Positions 16,337 through 22,377 are shown, counted from the first letter of the stretch. The stretch is DNA of 23,473 nucleotides from an uncultured Bacilli bacterium (GCA_910587535.1 CAJUKM010000004.1:1-23473); one strand, 5' to 3'. The notes: generated by a model not told the origin, from the letters alone. A program made the numbers and translations.

Positions 16337-16390
16337 ATAAAAACAGTATCTTATAACGTGAAGTTGTAACGGTATTGTTTTTATTTTATT
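16337..16390 (+). terminator. Long terminator hairpin after DUF2207
   Basis: Outer arms AAAAACAGTATC (16339-16350) and GGTATTGTTTTT (16371-16382) pair over 12 bases. Inner arms TTATAAC and GTTGTAA add 7 more, with a single bulged C and the loop GTGAA. A T-rich run follows. This is much longer than the other terminators in the window. Confidence 0.85.
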
Positions 16391-16578
16391 TGCAAATCAG
16401 TAGTCAACATTTTGTAACAGTCAAAATCTATTTTTTCAATTAAAATAGGATCTTCTTGCTTTTTAATGTGTAAAAGAAAAGTGTCTGCGACAGTTTTAAT
16501 TTGCAAAGGCATGTGTAAATATACATTTTTATAGACAACTAATTTTTTAATATATTTAATGAATATTTGTCTCAATTA
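16391..16578. other. Gene-poor stretch between DUF2207 and the RDD gene
   Basis: About 190 bases with no convincing gene. A minus-strand frame of 64 codons (16381-16575) has protein-like composition in its second half ('HMPLQIKTVADTFLLHIKKQEDP') but starts at TTG with no ribosome site and begins inside the next gene's promoter. It may be a decayed remnant. TTGCAAA occurs twice (about 16390 and 16501). Confidence 0.3.
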
Positions 16579-16587
16579 TGGTATAAT
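16579..16587 (+). promoter_or_regulatory. Extended -10 promoter of the RDD/YugP operon
   Basis: TATAAT (16582-16587) preceded by TGG gives an extended -10 about 30 bases upstream of the RDD start. No strong -35. Confidence 0.5.
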
Positions 16588-16616
16588 ATGAACTATTAAA
16601 GCAAGGGTGATAGATA

Positions 16617-17240
16617 TTGTTTAAATCATATAGTAGGATATTGGCATACCTATTGGATTCATTTGTCATTTACTTAGTGGCCATGGCTCTCAGCGTTTCT
16701 CCACTTAATCCCAATTATGAAGAACAACTCATTTTACGAGACGAATATGAGAAAGTGAGTAGTGAATATTTGGACGCTATAGAAGACGATCCTGAACAAG
16801 GAGAATTGGATACCTTAAATAGTGAATATACTGAATATGCAGTTGAGACTATCTATAGTCAGAGTAAATTATCTATATACGATAATTCGATTATGCTCGT
16901 GCTTATGATTATGTACTATGTTGTATTCGCTTATATTTTTAAGGGCGAAACGGTTGGAAAAAGGGTATTTCATATTAAAATTGAAAGCAAGAATGGCAAT
17001 AAAATTAAAATATGGCAGTTATTTATAAGAACAGTGGTGCTATTTGGTATGCCTTTTACGATCTTAAATATGGTATTACCTTTTATCGTCGATGCTAATC
17101 AATATGCCGTATTCAGTTTAATATCGAATATGTTAAGTGGCATTTTATCTTTATCGATCATAATAACATTCTTCATAAGAGCTGATAAGAGATCTATTCA
17201 CGACATCATAGGAAAGACTGTCGTAACAGAAAGGAATTAA
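16617..17240 (+). CDS. RDD family membrane protein
   Basis: This is a 207-residue protein. The family's signature Arg and Asp sit in the first span (R7 and D14 in 'SRILAYLLDSF'). A second span lies near 92-108 ('LVLMIMYYVVFAYIF'), the family motif 'GETVGKRVFHIKI' comes after it, and a third and fourth span lie near 140-185, ending in 'RSIHDIIGKTVV'. A strongly acidic extracellular loop of about 55 residues between the first two spans is an unusual insertion. It starts at TTG with AAGGGTGA about 7 bases upstream, and ends 4 bases before the YugP-like peptidase. RDD proteins are linked to transport or stress; the substrate is unknown. Confidence 0.88.
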   Translation: MFKSYSRILAYLLDSFVIYLVAMALSVSPLNPNYEEQLILRDEYEKVSSEYLDAIEDDPEQGELDTLNSEYTEYAVETIYSQSKLSIYDNSIMLVLMIMYYVVFAYIFKGETVGKRVFHIKIESKNGNKIKIWQLFIRTVVLFGMPFTILNMVLPFIVDANQYAVFSLISNMLSGILSLSIIITFFIRADKRSIHDIIGKTVVTERN

Positions 17241-17244
17241 TGAT

Positions 17245-17922
17245 ATGGATTATTTTATATACTACGGTTTGACTCTAATAGCATTTTTAATAACGGTCGG
17301 ATCTCAAGTTTTTATAAGTTGCACTTTTAATAAATATAAAAAGGTGGCAAATATTAAAGGGAAAAGTGGCGGAGAAATCGCAAGAGAAATTTTAGACAAG
17401 TACGATCTTAAAAATATATATGTCGTTGAAACTAAAGGTAATCTCACAGATCACTATGATCCAAATAGAAAGGTTATCAGGCTTTCTACTGATGTATATA
17501 ATAAAGAGTCAATAGCCTCTTTAGCTGTGGCTGCTCATGAATGTGGTCACGCTTTACAGGATAAAGATAATTATGTGTTTTTGAAAATTAGAGCAGCTCT
17601 TGTACCTATCGTCAACATTTCTTCTAAACTAGGATATGTCGCTATAGTTATTGGATTAATAACTAGTATGTTGAACCTCATATGGATCGGTATAGGATTG
17701 GAAGCTGTAATATTGATATTTCAAATAATAACTTTACCCGTAGAAATCGACGCCTCTAAAAGGGCACTTAGAGAATTAGAAGAGATGAATGCTTTAGAAA
17801 AAGATGAATTACAAAAAGGAAAAGTAGTTTTAGTTTCTGCCGCACTTACTTATGTAGCGAGCGTTGCTGCTACAGTTTTAGAGTTGTTGAGACTTGTATT
17901 GATTTATGGAGATAGAGATTGA
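17245..17922 (+). CDS. YugP-like membrane zinc metallopeptidase
   Basis: This is a 225-residue integral membrane protein of the neutral zinc metallopeptidase group (B. subtilis YugP). The catalytic motif is HECGH (H98, E99, H102), within 'AVAAHECGHALQDKDNY'. TM1 is about residues 5-27, two spans lie about 120-170, and a final span is near 200-220. 'ITLPVEIDASKRAL' (about 162-175) is a conserved block of the family. It starts 4 bases after the RDD gene and ends in a terminator whose stem begins in the stop codon. Family members are presumed to be membrane-associated proteases with unknown substrates. Confidence 0.9.
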   Translation: MDYFIYYGLTLIAFLITVGSQVFISCTFNKYKKVANIKGKSGGEIAREILDKYDLKNIYVVETKGNLTDHYDPNRKVIRLSTDVYNKESIASLAVAAHECGHALQDKDNYVFLKIRAALVPIVNISSKLGYVAIVIGLITSMLNLIWIGIGLEAVILIFQIITLPVEIDASKRALRELEEMNALEKDELQKGKVVLVSAALTYVASVAATVLELLRLVLIYGDRD

Positions 17923-17950
17923 CGATATCGAGAATAACGATATCGTTTTT
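17922..17950 (+). terminator. Terminator between the YugP gene and the DGR
   Basis: ACGATATCG (17922-17930) pairs with CGATATCGT (17938-17946) around a 7-nt loop, followed by T residues. It lies only 8 bases before the start of the DGR accessory gene. Confidence 0.85.
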
Positions 17951-17957
17951 GTAGCTT

Positions 17958-18305
17958 ATGAGAAGAAATTATAGTGTCATTAGAAATTATAAAAAATTTA
18001 AAAAAGAATATCCAGAATTTATAGTCTTTATTAAATGCGATAAGTATTATTATACATACGATAGCGACTCGCGAATCTTGATGTATTTGTACGATGCTTT
18101 TAGAGAAGATATGAGCTTTAGAATAGAAAAAGACAGGTTTAATGACGTTTTAAGTAGACTTTTAGAAAGCAATTTAAACGTCGTCTTAGCCGGGAGTAAA
18201 GTGGCAAGAGAGTATTATTCTTCTAAAGAAAATAAGTATGAAAAGATGAAAAAGATGGGAAAAGATTACTATAAAGCCACCATTTGTAGCGTGATAGAGC
18301 ACTGA
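17958..18305 (+). CDS. MutS-like (domain I) DGR accessory protein
   Basis: This is a 115-residue protein whose sequence looks like the mismatch-recognition domain I of MutS without the rest. 'KEYPEFIVFIKCDKYYYTYDSDS' lines up with the MutS start 'K..hPd.ilfyr.GdFYelf..DA', and 'VLSRLLESNLNVVLAG' matches the later 'L...GykV' block. The MutS Phe-x-Glu reading motif is replaced by Tyr-Tyr-Tyr, so mismatch stacking is not obvious. Small MutS-like proteins are known as accessory genes of some DGRs, and the next two genes are Avd-like and a DGR reverse transcriptase. No clear Shine-Dalgarno site precedes the ATG; a TAG lies two codons upstream in frame, so no earlier start is possible. The function in retrohoming is inferred. 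Confidence 0.7.
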   Translation: MRRNYSVIRNYKKFKKEYPEFIVFIKCDKYYYTYDSDSRILMYLYDAFREDMSFRIEKDRFNDVLSRLLESNLNVVLAGSKVAREYYSSKENKYEKMKKMGKDYYKATICSVIEH

Positions 18306-18336
18306 TATTTTGGTACACTTTCTTTGGTGAAGGAAT

Positions 18337-18693
18337 ATGAATGAAAACTTTTTACTATATAAACATGTTAAGGACTTTTCATTTGAGATGATGCGGTATA
18401 CAAACAACATCCCGCGCAATCTGATGTATATAAAAGTAAATATGCAAGAAGCGTTCGATAATTCGATTAGGCTTATCAGGTATTATATAGTAAACATGAA
18501 CGATACTCAGAGAATTCGTATCAAATATCTCAAAGATTTAATAGTGGAAATATCCATGTTGGATTATTATTTAGAAAGTCTTTATGTATTTAAAGCTCTC
18601 GGAAAGAACAAGTTTAATGCCTATTCAACTGAATTAGAAAATATAAGAAAAATAGCTTACGGAGTTATAAACAGTGAAAAAAAATCATGTTAA
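18337..18693 (+). CDS. avd: Avd-like DGR accessory protein
   Basis: This is a 118-residue basic, entirely helical protein fitting the four-helix Avd family (accessory variability determinant). The pattern is a first helix 'YKHVKDFSFEMMRYTNNIPRN', a second rich in 'SIRLIRYY', a third 'KDLIVEISMLDYYLESLYVF' and a last 'ELENIRKIAYG'. In known DGRs Avd forms a basic barrel that binds the reverse transcriptase and template RNA and is needed for mutagenic retrohoming. It has a good GAAGGAA ribosome site and overlaps the reverse transcriptase start by 20 bases, which couples their translation. Sequence conservation of Avd is low, so position next to the reverse transcriptase is part of the evidence. 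Confidence 0.8.
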   Translation: MNENFLLYKHVKDFSFEMMRYTNNIPRNLMYIKVNMQEAFDNSIRLIRYYIVNMNDTQRIRIKYLKDLIVEISMLDYYLESLYVFKALGKNKFNAYSTELENIRKIAYGVINSEKKSC

Positions 18694-19798
18694 ATACGAC
18701 GAGATCTTATCCTATGAGGTTATCGAGAGCAATTATAGAGATATCTGTTCTAAAACGAGGCATCGCAACAAAATAGTAAAATTTGATCTGTTTCACTCTA
18801 CAAACGTAAATTCGATATATAACGAGCTGAAAGATAGAAAGTATAGGCATTCAAAATATAACATTTTCTTGATAAAGGAGCCGAAATATAGAATCGTGAT
18901 GAGCGAATCTATCAAAGATAAAATAGTAAATCATATAATAAGTAATTCTTTTTTGAAGCCAGCACTGTATCCAAAGCTTATCGAAGAAAATGTTGCAACT
19001 AGAGTTGGAAAAGGAACAAATGCTGCTATAGAACTGTGTAAAAAATATTTTGTTAGGATGATGAACAAATATGAAAATTTCTATATTTTAAAATTTGATA
19101 TCTCTAAGTATTTTTATAACATCGATCATCAAGTATTAAAACAGATGTTAGCGAAGATATATACCGATCAAGAAGTCTTAAGAATTCTATATGAAGTCAT
19201 CGACTCCACAGATGCAAAATATATAAATGGTGAAATAGATAACTGCATCAATAAAGAAATAGAAAGATTAAAGGTTATTGGAAATAAAGAAGCCTTAAAT
19301 CAAATCGGTGAGCTAAACAGAATACCTCATTACTACGATGGTAAAGGATTAGGAATCGGCTCTCTTTCAAATCAGATATTCGCAGTATTTTATTTGAACG
19401 GTATCGATCACTATATCAAGGAGGATCTCGGAATTAAAGAATACGTACGTTTTATGGATGACGGAATAATTTTTAGTCATGATAAAGAATATTTAAAAAG
19501 AGTTAAAGTCATAATTGGAGAAAAATTAAAGGATTTAAAACTCAATTTAAATGATAAAACAGCGATATATTCTGCTAAAGGTGGTTTCGATTTTGTCGGA
19601 TATAGATTCTCTCTAAAAAATGGAAGAATACTAATACGTATAAAGAATCAAACTAAAAGGAGGATTAAGAGGAAATTCTTAAATTTAGAAAAACACGATC
19701 CTGATAAGTTGGTTAGAGTAAAAGCCAGTTATAAAGGGATGCTAAATTATTGCACAACAAAAAGTTTTTACAACAAGAACTATGGTGAAAGAAAATAG
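18674..19798 (+). CDS. DGR-type reverse transcriptase
   Basis: This is a 374-residue reverse transcriptase. Fingers: 'IFLIKEPKYRIVMSES' (about 64-79). The first catalytic Asp is D142 in 'LKFDISKYFYNID'. Motif 4 is GLGIGSLSNQ (225-234), the GxxxSQ-type block that marks DGR enzymes (group II introns have QGGxxSP). The catalytic FMDD is at 260-263 (F in place of the usual Tyr). Thumb: 'GFDFVGYRF'. An insertion of about 45 charged residues lies between motifs 3 and 4 (about 175-220). No maturase or endonuclease domain follows. In DGRs this enzyme copies the template RNA with errors at adenines and the cDNA replaces a variable repeat. It starts at GTG inside avd and ends 20 bases before a terminator. 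Confidence 0.9.
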   Translation: MKKNHVKYDEILSYEVIESNYRDICSKTRHRNKIVKFDLFHSTNVNSIYNELKDRKYRHSKYNIFLIKEPKYRIVMSESIKDKIVNHIISNSFLKPALYPKLIEENVATRVGKGTNAAIELCKKYFVRMMNKYENFYILKFDISKYFYNIDHQVLKQMLAKIYTDQEVLRILYEVIDSTDAKYINGEIDNCINKEIERLKVIGNKEALNQIGELNRIPHYYDGKGLGIGSLSNQIFAVFYLNGIDHYIKEDLGIKEYVRFMDDGIIFSHDKEYLKRVKVIIGEKLKDLKLNLNDKTAIYSAKGGFDFVGYRFSLKNGRILIRIKNQTKRRIKRKFLNLEKHDPDKLVRVKASYKGMLNYCTTKSFYNKNYGERK

Positions 19799-19817
19799 TT
19801 TTTTATTTAATCTTAAT

Positions 19818-19846
19818 AGGGGTAATATAGTACCTCTTTTTTCTTT
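19818..19846 (+). terminator. Terminator after the DGR reverse transcriptase
   Basis: AGGGGTA (19818-19824) pairs with TACCTCT (19831-19837) with one G-U pair around ATATAG, followed by a T run. It separates the protein-coding part of the DGR from the template repeat. Confidence 0.75.
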
Positions 19847-19873
19847 TTGTTGCAAAGTAACTATTTTTATAAT
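19844..19873 (+). promoter_or_regulatory. Candidate promoter of the template repeat RNA
   Basis: A perfect TATAAT at 19868-19873 lies about 80 bases before the template core and downstream of the reverse transcriptase terminator. The -35 is weak (TTTTTG at 19844-19849, 18-base spacer; TTGCAA at 19850-19855 is too close). If active, it would make a separate template transcript. Confidence 0.4.
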
Positions 19874-19949
19874 ATTCTTGTGATGGGAATAGGTTATTAA
19901 TAAAGCACTGATTCTCGTTTTATTGTTTATTTTGGATCTAGTTATAGCA

Positions 19950-20085
19950 TTTTTATGGTCGCTCTCGCCTTATAATTTCAACGGGACGAACTCTAATGTA
20001 TTTGATGTAAACAACACTGGGCAGCTCAACAACAATAACGTTCATAACGACGGTGCGGTCGCTCCTAGCTACCTGTTAAGATTAG
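19950..20085 (+). ncRNA. DGR template repeat (TR)
   Basis: This is a non-coding stretch just downstream of the reverse transcriptase that, read from TGG at 19956, mimics the end of a variable surface domain: WSLSPYNFNGTNSNVFDV, then NNTGQL, NNNNVHND and GAVAP. Between 19974 and 20051 there are 11 Asn codons, 8 AAC and 3 AAT. Adenine-directed randomisation of these can reach many amino acids but never a stop codon, the classic design of DGR templates. The segment has no start codon and no ribosome site as a gene, and it is richer in GC at both ends (GGTCGCTC at 19957-19964 and 20057-20064). The ends are estimated; the exact limits need the matching variable repeat. Confidence 0.8.
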
Positions 20086-20096
20086 AAAATTCTAAT
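20081..20096 (+). repeat. Inverted repeat at the 3' end of the template
   Basis: ATTAGAA (20081-20087) and TTCTAAT (20090-20096) form a perfect 7-bp palindrome with a 2-base spacer, right after the GC-rich end of the template. DGR targets often carry a hairpin or cruciform just after the variable repeat; here a comparable element is next to the template. The function is inferred. Confidence 0.5.
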
Positions 20097-20424
20097 GTCA
20101 CCGAGAATCATCGGGAAAATCCTTATGATGAGAGGAAACATCTAAAAATGGAACTTTTAGAATATTGGTAACAAATCTATTTCCAGCGAACTTTTGTTCC
20201 AAACACTTGTGAAGTACTATGCTAAGTGTAACTTTGTTATGCAGGCATTATGAGGCTTCATTTTTTTTAATATATATATATATATATATAGTACTCAAAA
20301 AGTGGTAGATAATAGATGAATGTTATGATATACTTGTCATAAGAAAGTAGTAGGAAGATCAACTTGCAAATTACAAAAAACTTTCAAAACTTTAGAGAAA
20401 ACCCTTGACAAGAGAAGCCGTGAG
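20097..20424 (+). other. Non-coding region between the template and the surface protein
   Basis: About 330 bases without a convincing gene. The first 70 bases still translate in the template frame as the end of a surface protein ('ENPYDERK', like the 'DPYREKD' ending of the neighbouring protein), so the TR appears to be a copy of the last part of a target gene. After that come the (TA)10 tract and an A-rich leader. TTGACA occurs at 20405-20410 but has no -10 at the right distance. Confidence 0.5.
20270..20290 (+). repeat. (TA)10 dinucleotide tract
   Basis: A 21-base alternating A-T tract directly after a run of T. It lies about 260 bases upstream of the likely surface-protein start. Such tracts slip in replication and can change promoter spacing. 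Confidence 0.9.
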
Positions 20425-20448
20425 GTGGCAGCATTTAGAGGGAAGCTA

Positions 20449-20534
20449 AAGAATAGTCCGGAACAGAAGAATAGTCCGGAACAGAAGAATAGTCCGGAAC
20501 AGAAGAATAGTCCGGAACAGAAGAATAGTCCGGC
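20449..20534 (+). repeat. 18-bp tandem repeat, four and a half copies
   Basis: Four perfect copies of AAGAATAGTCCGGAACAG (20449-20466, 20467-20484, 20485-20502, 20503-20520), then a fifth copy lacking two bases. The tract is immediately upstream of the ribosome site and ATG at 20554. A GTG frame from 20425 reads through it as repeated NSPEQK. The unit is a multiple of three, so copy number changes would keep that frame. Confidence 0.95.
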
Positions 20535-20553
20535 AGAAGAGAGGACTTTTTGT

Positions 20554-22377
20554 ATGCAAGAAAAAAGAAAGAAAATGATAATACTTACAGTGTGTGCAAT
20601 AACTTTGATGTTAGCTAGTATCTTAGGAACTTATGCTTACTTTATGTCTAATATAAATAACGATAATAGACAGGAAGCTGAAGTCGATACTGGTACTATG
20701 AGGTTAAGATTTGCCGATAATGATGAAGGCATAAATGCAAAGTTGATGTTAGGGGAGTCAATAACAAAGAAGTTCACTTTAGAGAATACTGGAACACTAG
20801 ATACGACAGTATCTATAGAGTGGTTAGATATGATAAACACATATACAGAAGGAAGCCTTACATACACTCTTGTATATTCAGAAACAGAAAATGGAGAATA
20901 CACTCAAATAGTATCTTCTACAAATGTCCCAACATCCAGTACAGAATTTACAAGTACGTTAGTACCAGATATAACAATCCCAGTAGGGATCACTTATTAC
21001 TATAAATTAGTGGTAACTCTAAATAATCTAAATGATATCGATCAAACAGAAGATTTGAAAGCAAGCTTTTCTACGAAATTTGTAGTAAGTCAACCATCGA
21101 CAAATAGAAAATATACACTTACGATTGATCCAAATGGGGGAACTATTGATGGATCTAGTGAGATACAGACTTTAAGTATGAACGTAGGAGATACTTACGA
21201 ACTAGGTACGAACGATACAACTGGATATAGAAAATTTGAAGGATGGAGAGTATCAGGTTATGATAGCACATTAAATGATACTACAGTAACTATTGGAAGA
21301 TCTAATGTAAAGATAGAAGCAAAATACGGAAGTTTTAAGATACAAGAAGCTATTAAAGCTATAGAGAGTGGAACTGTTCCAAAGTATGTAAATACTATGA
21401 GCCCAAACTTTTCTAATCTAGCGATAACTGACGAAGGGATTTTCGCAATGGAAGACGATTATGGAACGAGTTATTATTATCGTGGAGCAGTAGTTAACAA
21501 CTATATAAAATTTGGAAACTTTTGGTGGAGGATCATTAGAATCAATGGAGATGGGAGTCTCAGAATTATTTATGATGGAACTAAAGGATATGAAAATGGT
21601 GCGTCAAGTTCAGATAGAGTTATTGCACAAAAAACGCCTTGGGTAATAAATCAGGCACACGATGCAAAGTATGTCGGATGGATGTACGGAGGCGCTTCAG
21701 GACAAGCAAGTACATCAGAAGAACAAGCTCAAACTAATCAAACCAACTCTAATGTAAAAACAGTTACTGAAAAATGGTATGAACAAAATATTCTAGGAAA
21801 AGATTTTGAGAAATATATAGAAGATTCCATTTTTTGTAATGATAGAAGTATTCCAGGTAAAAATGTTACTAACGTTCTTTGGGATACAGGAAAAGGCTAT
21901 GGTCCAAATCCCCAAATTTTTGGACCAGCATATCGTATAGCTTATTATTCAACGAATGAAGTGACACCTACATTTAAGTGTTCACAAAAAAATGATGCTT
22001 TTACAGTAAGCGACGAAGAAAAAGGGAATGGAGATTCGACATATCCTGTAGGATTATTTACAACAGATGAAATAGTGACTGCTGGAGGAACTCATTATTT
22101 TACAGATAAATTTAATCCGAGTTTTTATTTACACGATCCAAACTATAAGATATGGACCATGAGTCCTATAGGAATAGGATCTAATTATGTTACAGGAGTA
22201 GGAGCTTTACATCCTCAAGGTAGAATAGGTGCAGGAGGAACTAATGCAATAACTGGTCAGACAGGTATAATACTAGCCTTAAAACCTGTAATAAATTTAA
22301 AATCAAGCTATTTAAAAACTTTGGTAGGAACAGGAACTATAAGTGATCCTTATAGAGAAAAAGATATGGCAGTGTAG
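20554..22377 (+). CDS. Multi-domain surface protein with DGR-target-like C-terminal domain
   Basis: This is a 607-residue anchored surface protein. A Lys-rich start and membrane segment (about 8-30, ending GTYAYF) resemble SipW-type signals. Residues about 30-180 are a TasA-like beta domain ('KFTLENTGTLDTTVSIEW'). Residues about 185-257 are a Listeria-Bacteroides repeat-like module ('YTLTIDPNGG', 'FEGWRV'). The rest is a ligand-binding-type domain with 'FWWRIIRINGDGSLRIIYDG', 'WTMSP' and 'LKPVINLKSS', the C-terminal fold often diversified in Firmicutes DGR targets. I prefer the ATG at 20554 with GAGAGGA 8-9 bases upstream, because a signal anchor should be N-terminal; a GTG at 20425 would add 43 residues of tandem repeat. 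Its C-terminal DNA does not match the adjacent template at non-adenine positions, so it is probably a paralogue of the true target. Confidence 0.85.
   Translation: MQEKRKKMIILTVCAITLMLASILGTYAYFMSNINNDNRQEAEVDTGTMRLRFADNDEGINAKLMLGESITKKFTLENTGTLDTTVSIEWLDMINTYTEGSLTYTLVYSETENGEYTQIVSSTNVPTSSTEFTSTLVPDITIPVGITYYYKLVVTLNNLNDIDQTEDLKASFSTKFVVSQPSTNRKYTLTIDPNGGTIDGSSEIQTLSMNVGDTYELGTNDTTGYRKFEGWRVSGYDSTLNDTTVTIGRSNVKIEAKYGSFKIQEAIKAIESGTVPKYVNTMSPNFSNLAITDEGIFAMEDDYGTSYYYRGAVVNNYIKFGNFWWRIIRINGDGSLRIIYDGTKGYENGASSSDRVIAQKTPWVINQAHDAKYVGWMYGGASGQASTSEEQAQTNQTNSNVKTVTEKWYEQNILGKDFEKYIEDSIFCNDRSIPGKNVTNVLWDTGKGYGPNPQIFGPAYRIAYYSTNEVTPTFKCSQKNDAFTVSDEEKGNGDSTYPVGLFTTDEIVTAGGTHYFTDKFNPSFYLHDPNYKIWTMSPIGIGSNYVTGVGALHPQGRIGAGGTNAITGQTGIILALKPVINLKSSYLKTLVGTGTISDPYREKDMAV

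Noticed and set aside
16381..16575. A 64-codon minus-strand frame.
   Set aside because: TTG start, no ribosome site, overlaps the long terminator at one end and the next promoter at the other. Possibly a decayed remnant but not supported as a gene.
18674..19798. Reverse transcriptase as part of a group II intron or retron.
   Set aside because: Motif 4 is of the DGR type, there is no maturase or endonuclease region, no intron RNA structure was seen at the ends, and Avd-like and template elements flank it.
19923..20171. An 82-codon open frame that could be annotated as a small Asn-rich protein gene.
   Set aside because: It begins at TTG without a ribosome site, lies after a terminator, and its composition and position fit a DGR template. 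I treat it as non-coding.
20449..20534. CRISPR array.
   Set aside because: Units are 18 bases and contiguous with no spacers; this is a simple tandem repeat.
20425..20553. GTG start at 20425 for the surface protein.
   Set aside because: It would place 50 hydrophilic residues, mostly tandem repeat, before the signal anchor, and lacks a good ribosome site; the ATG at 20554 has one. It remains possible.
22140..22330. The surface protein's C-terminal coding DNA as the variable repeat of the adjacent template.
   Set aside because: Protein-level layout is similar but the DNA differs at many non-adenine positions, which adenine-specific mutagenesis cannot explain.
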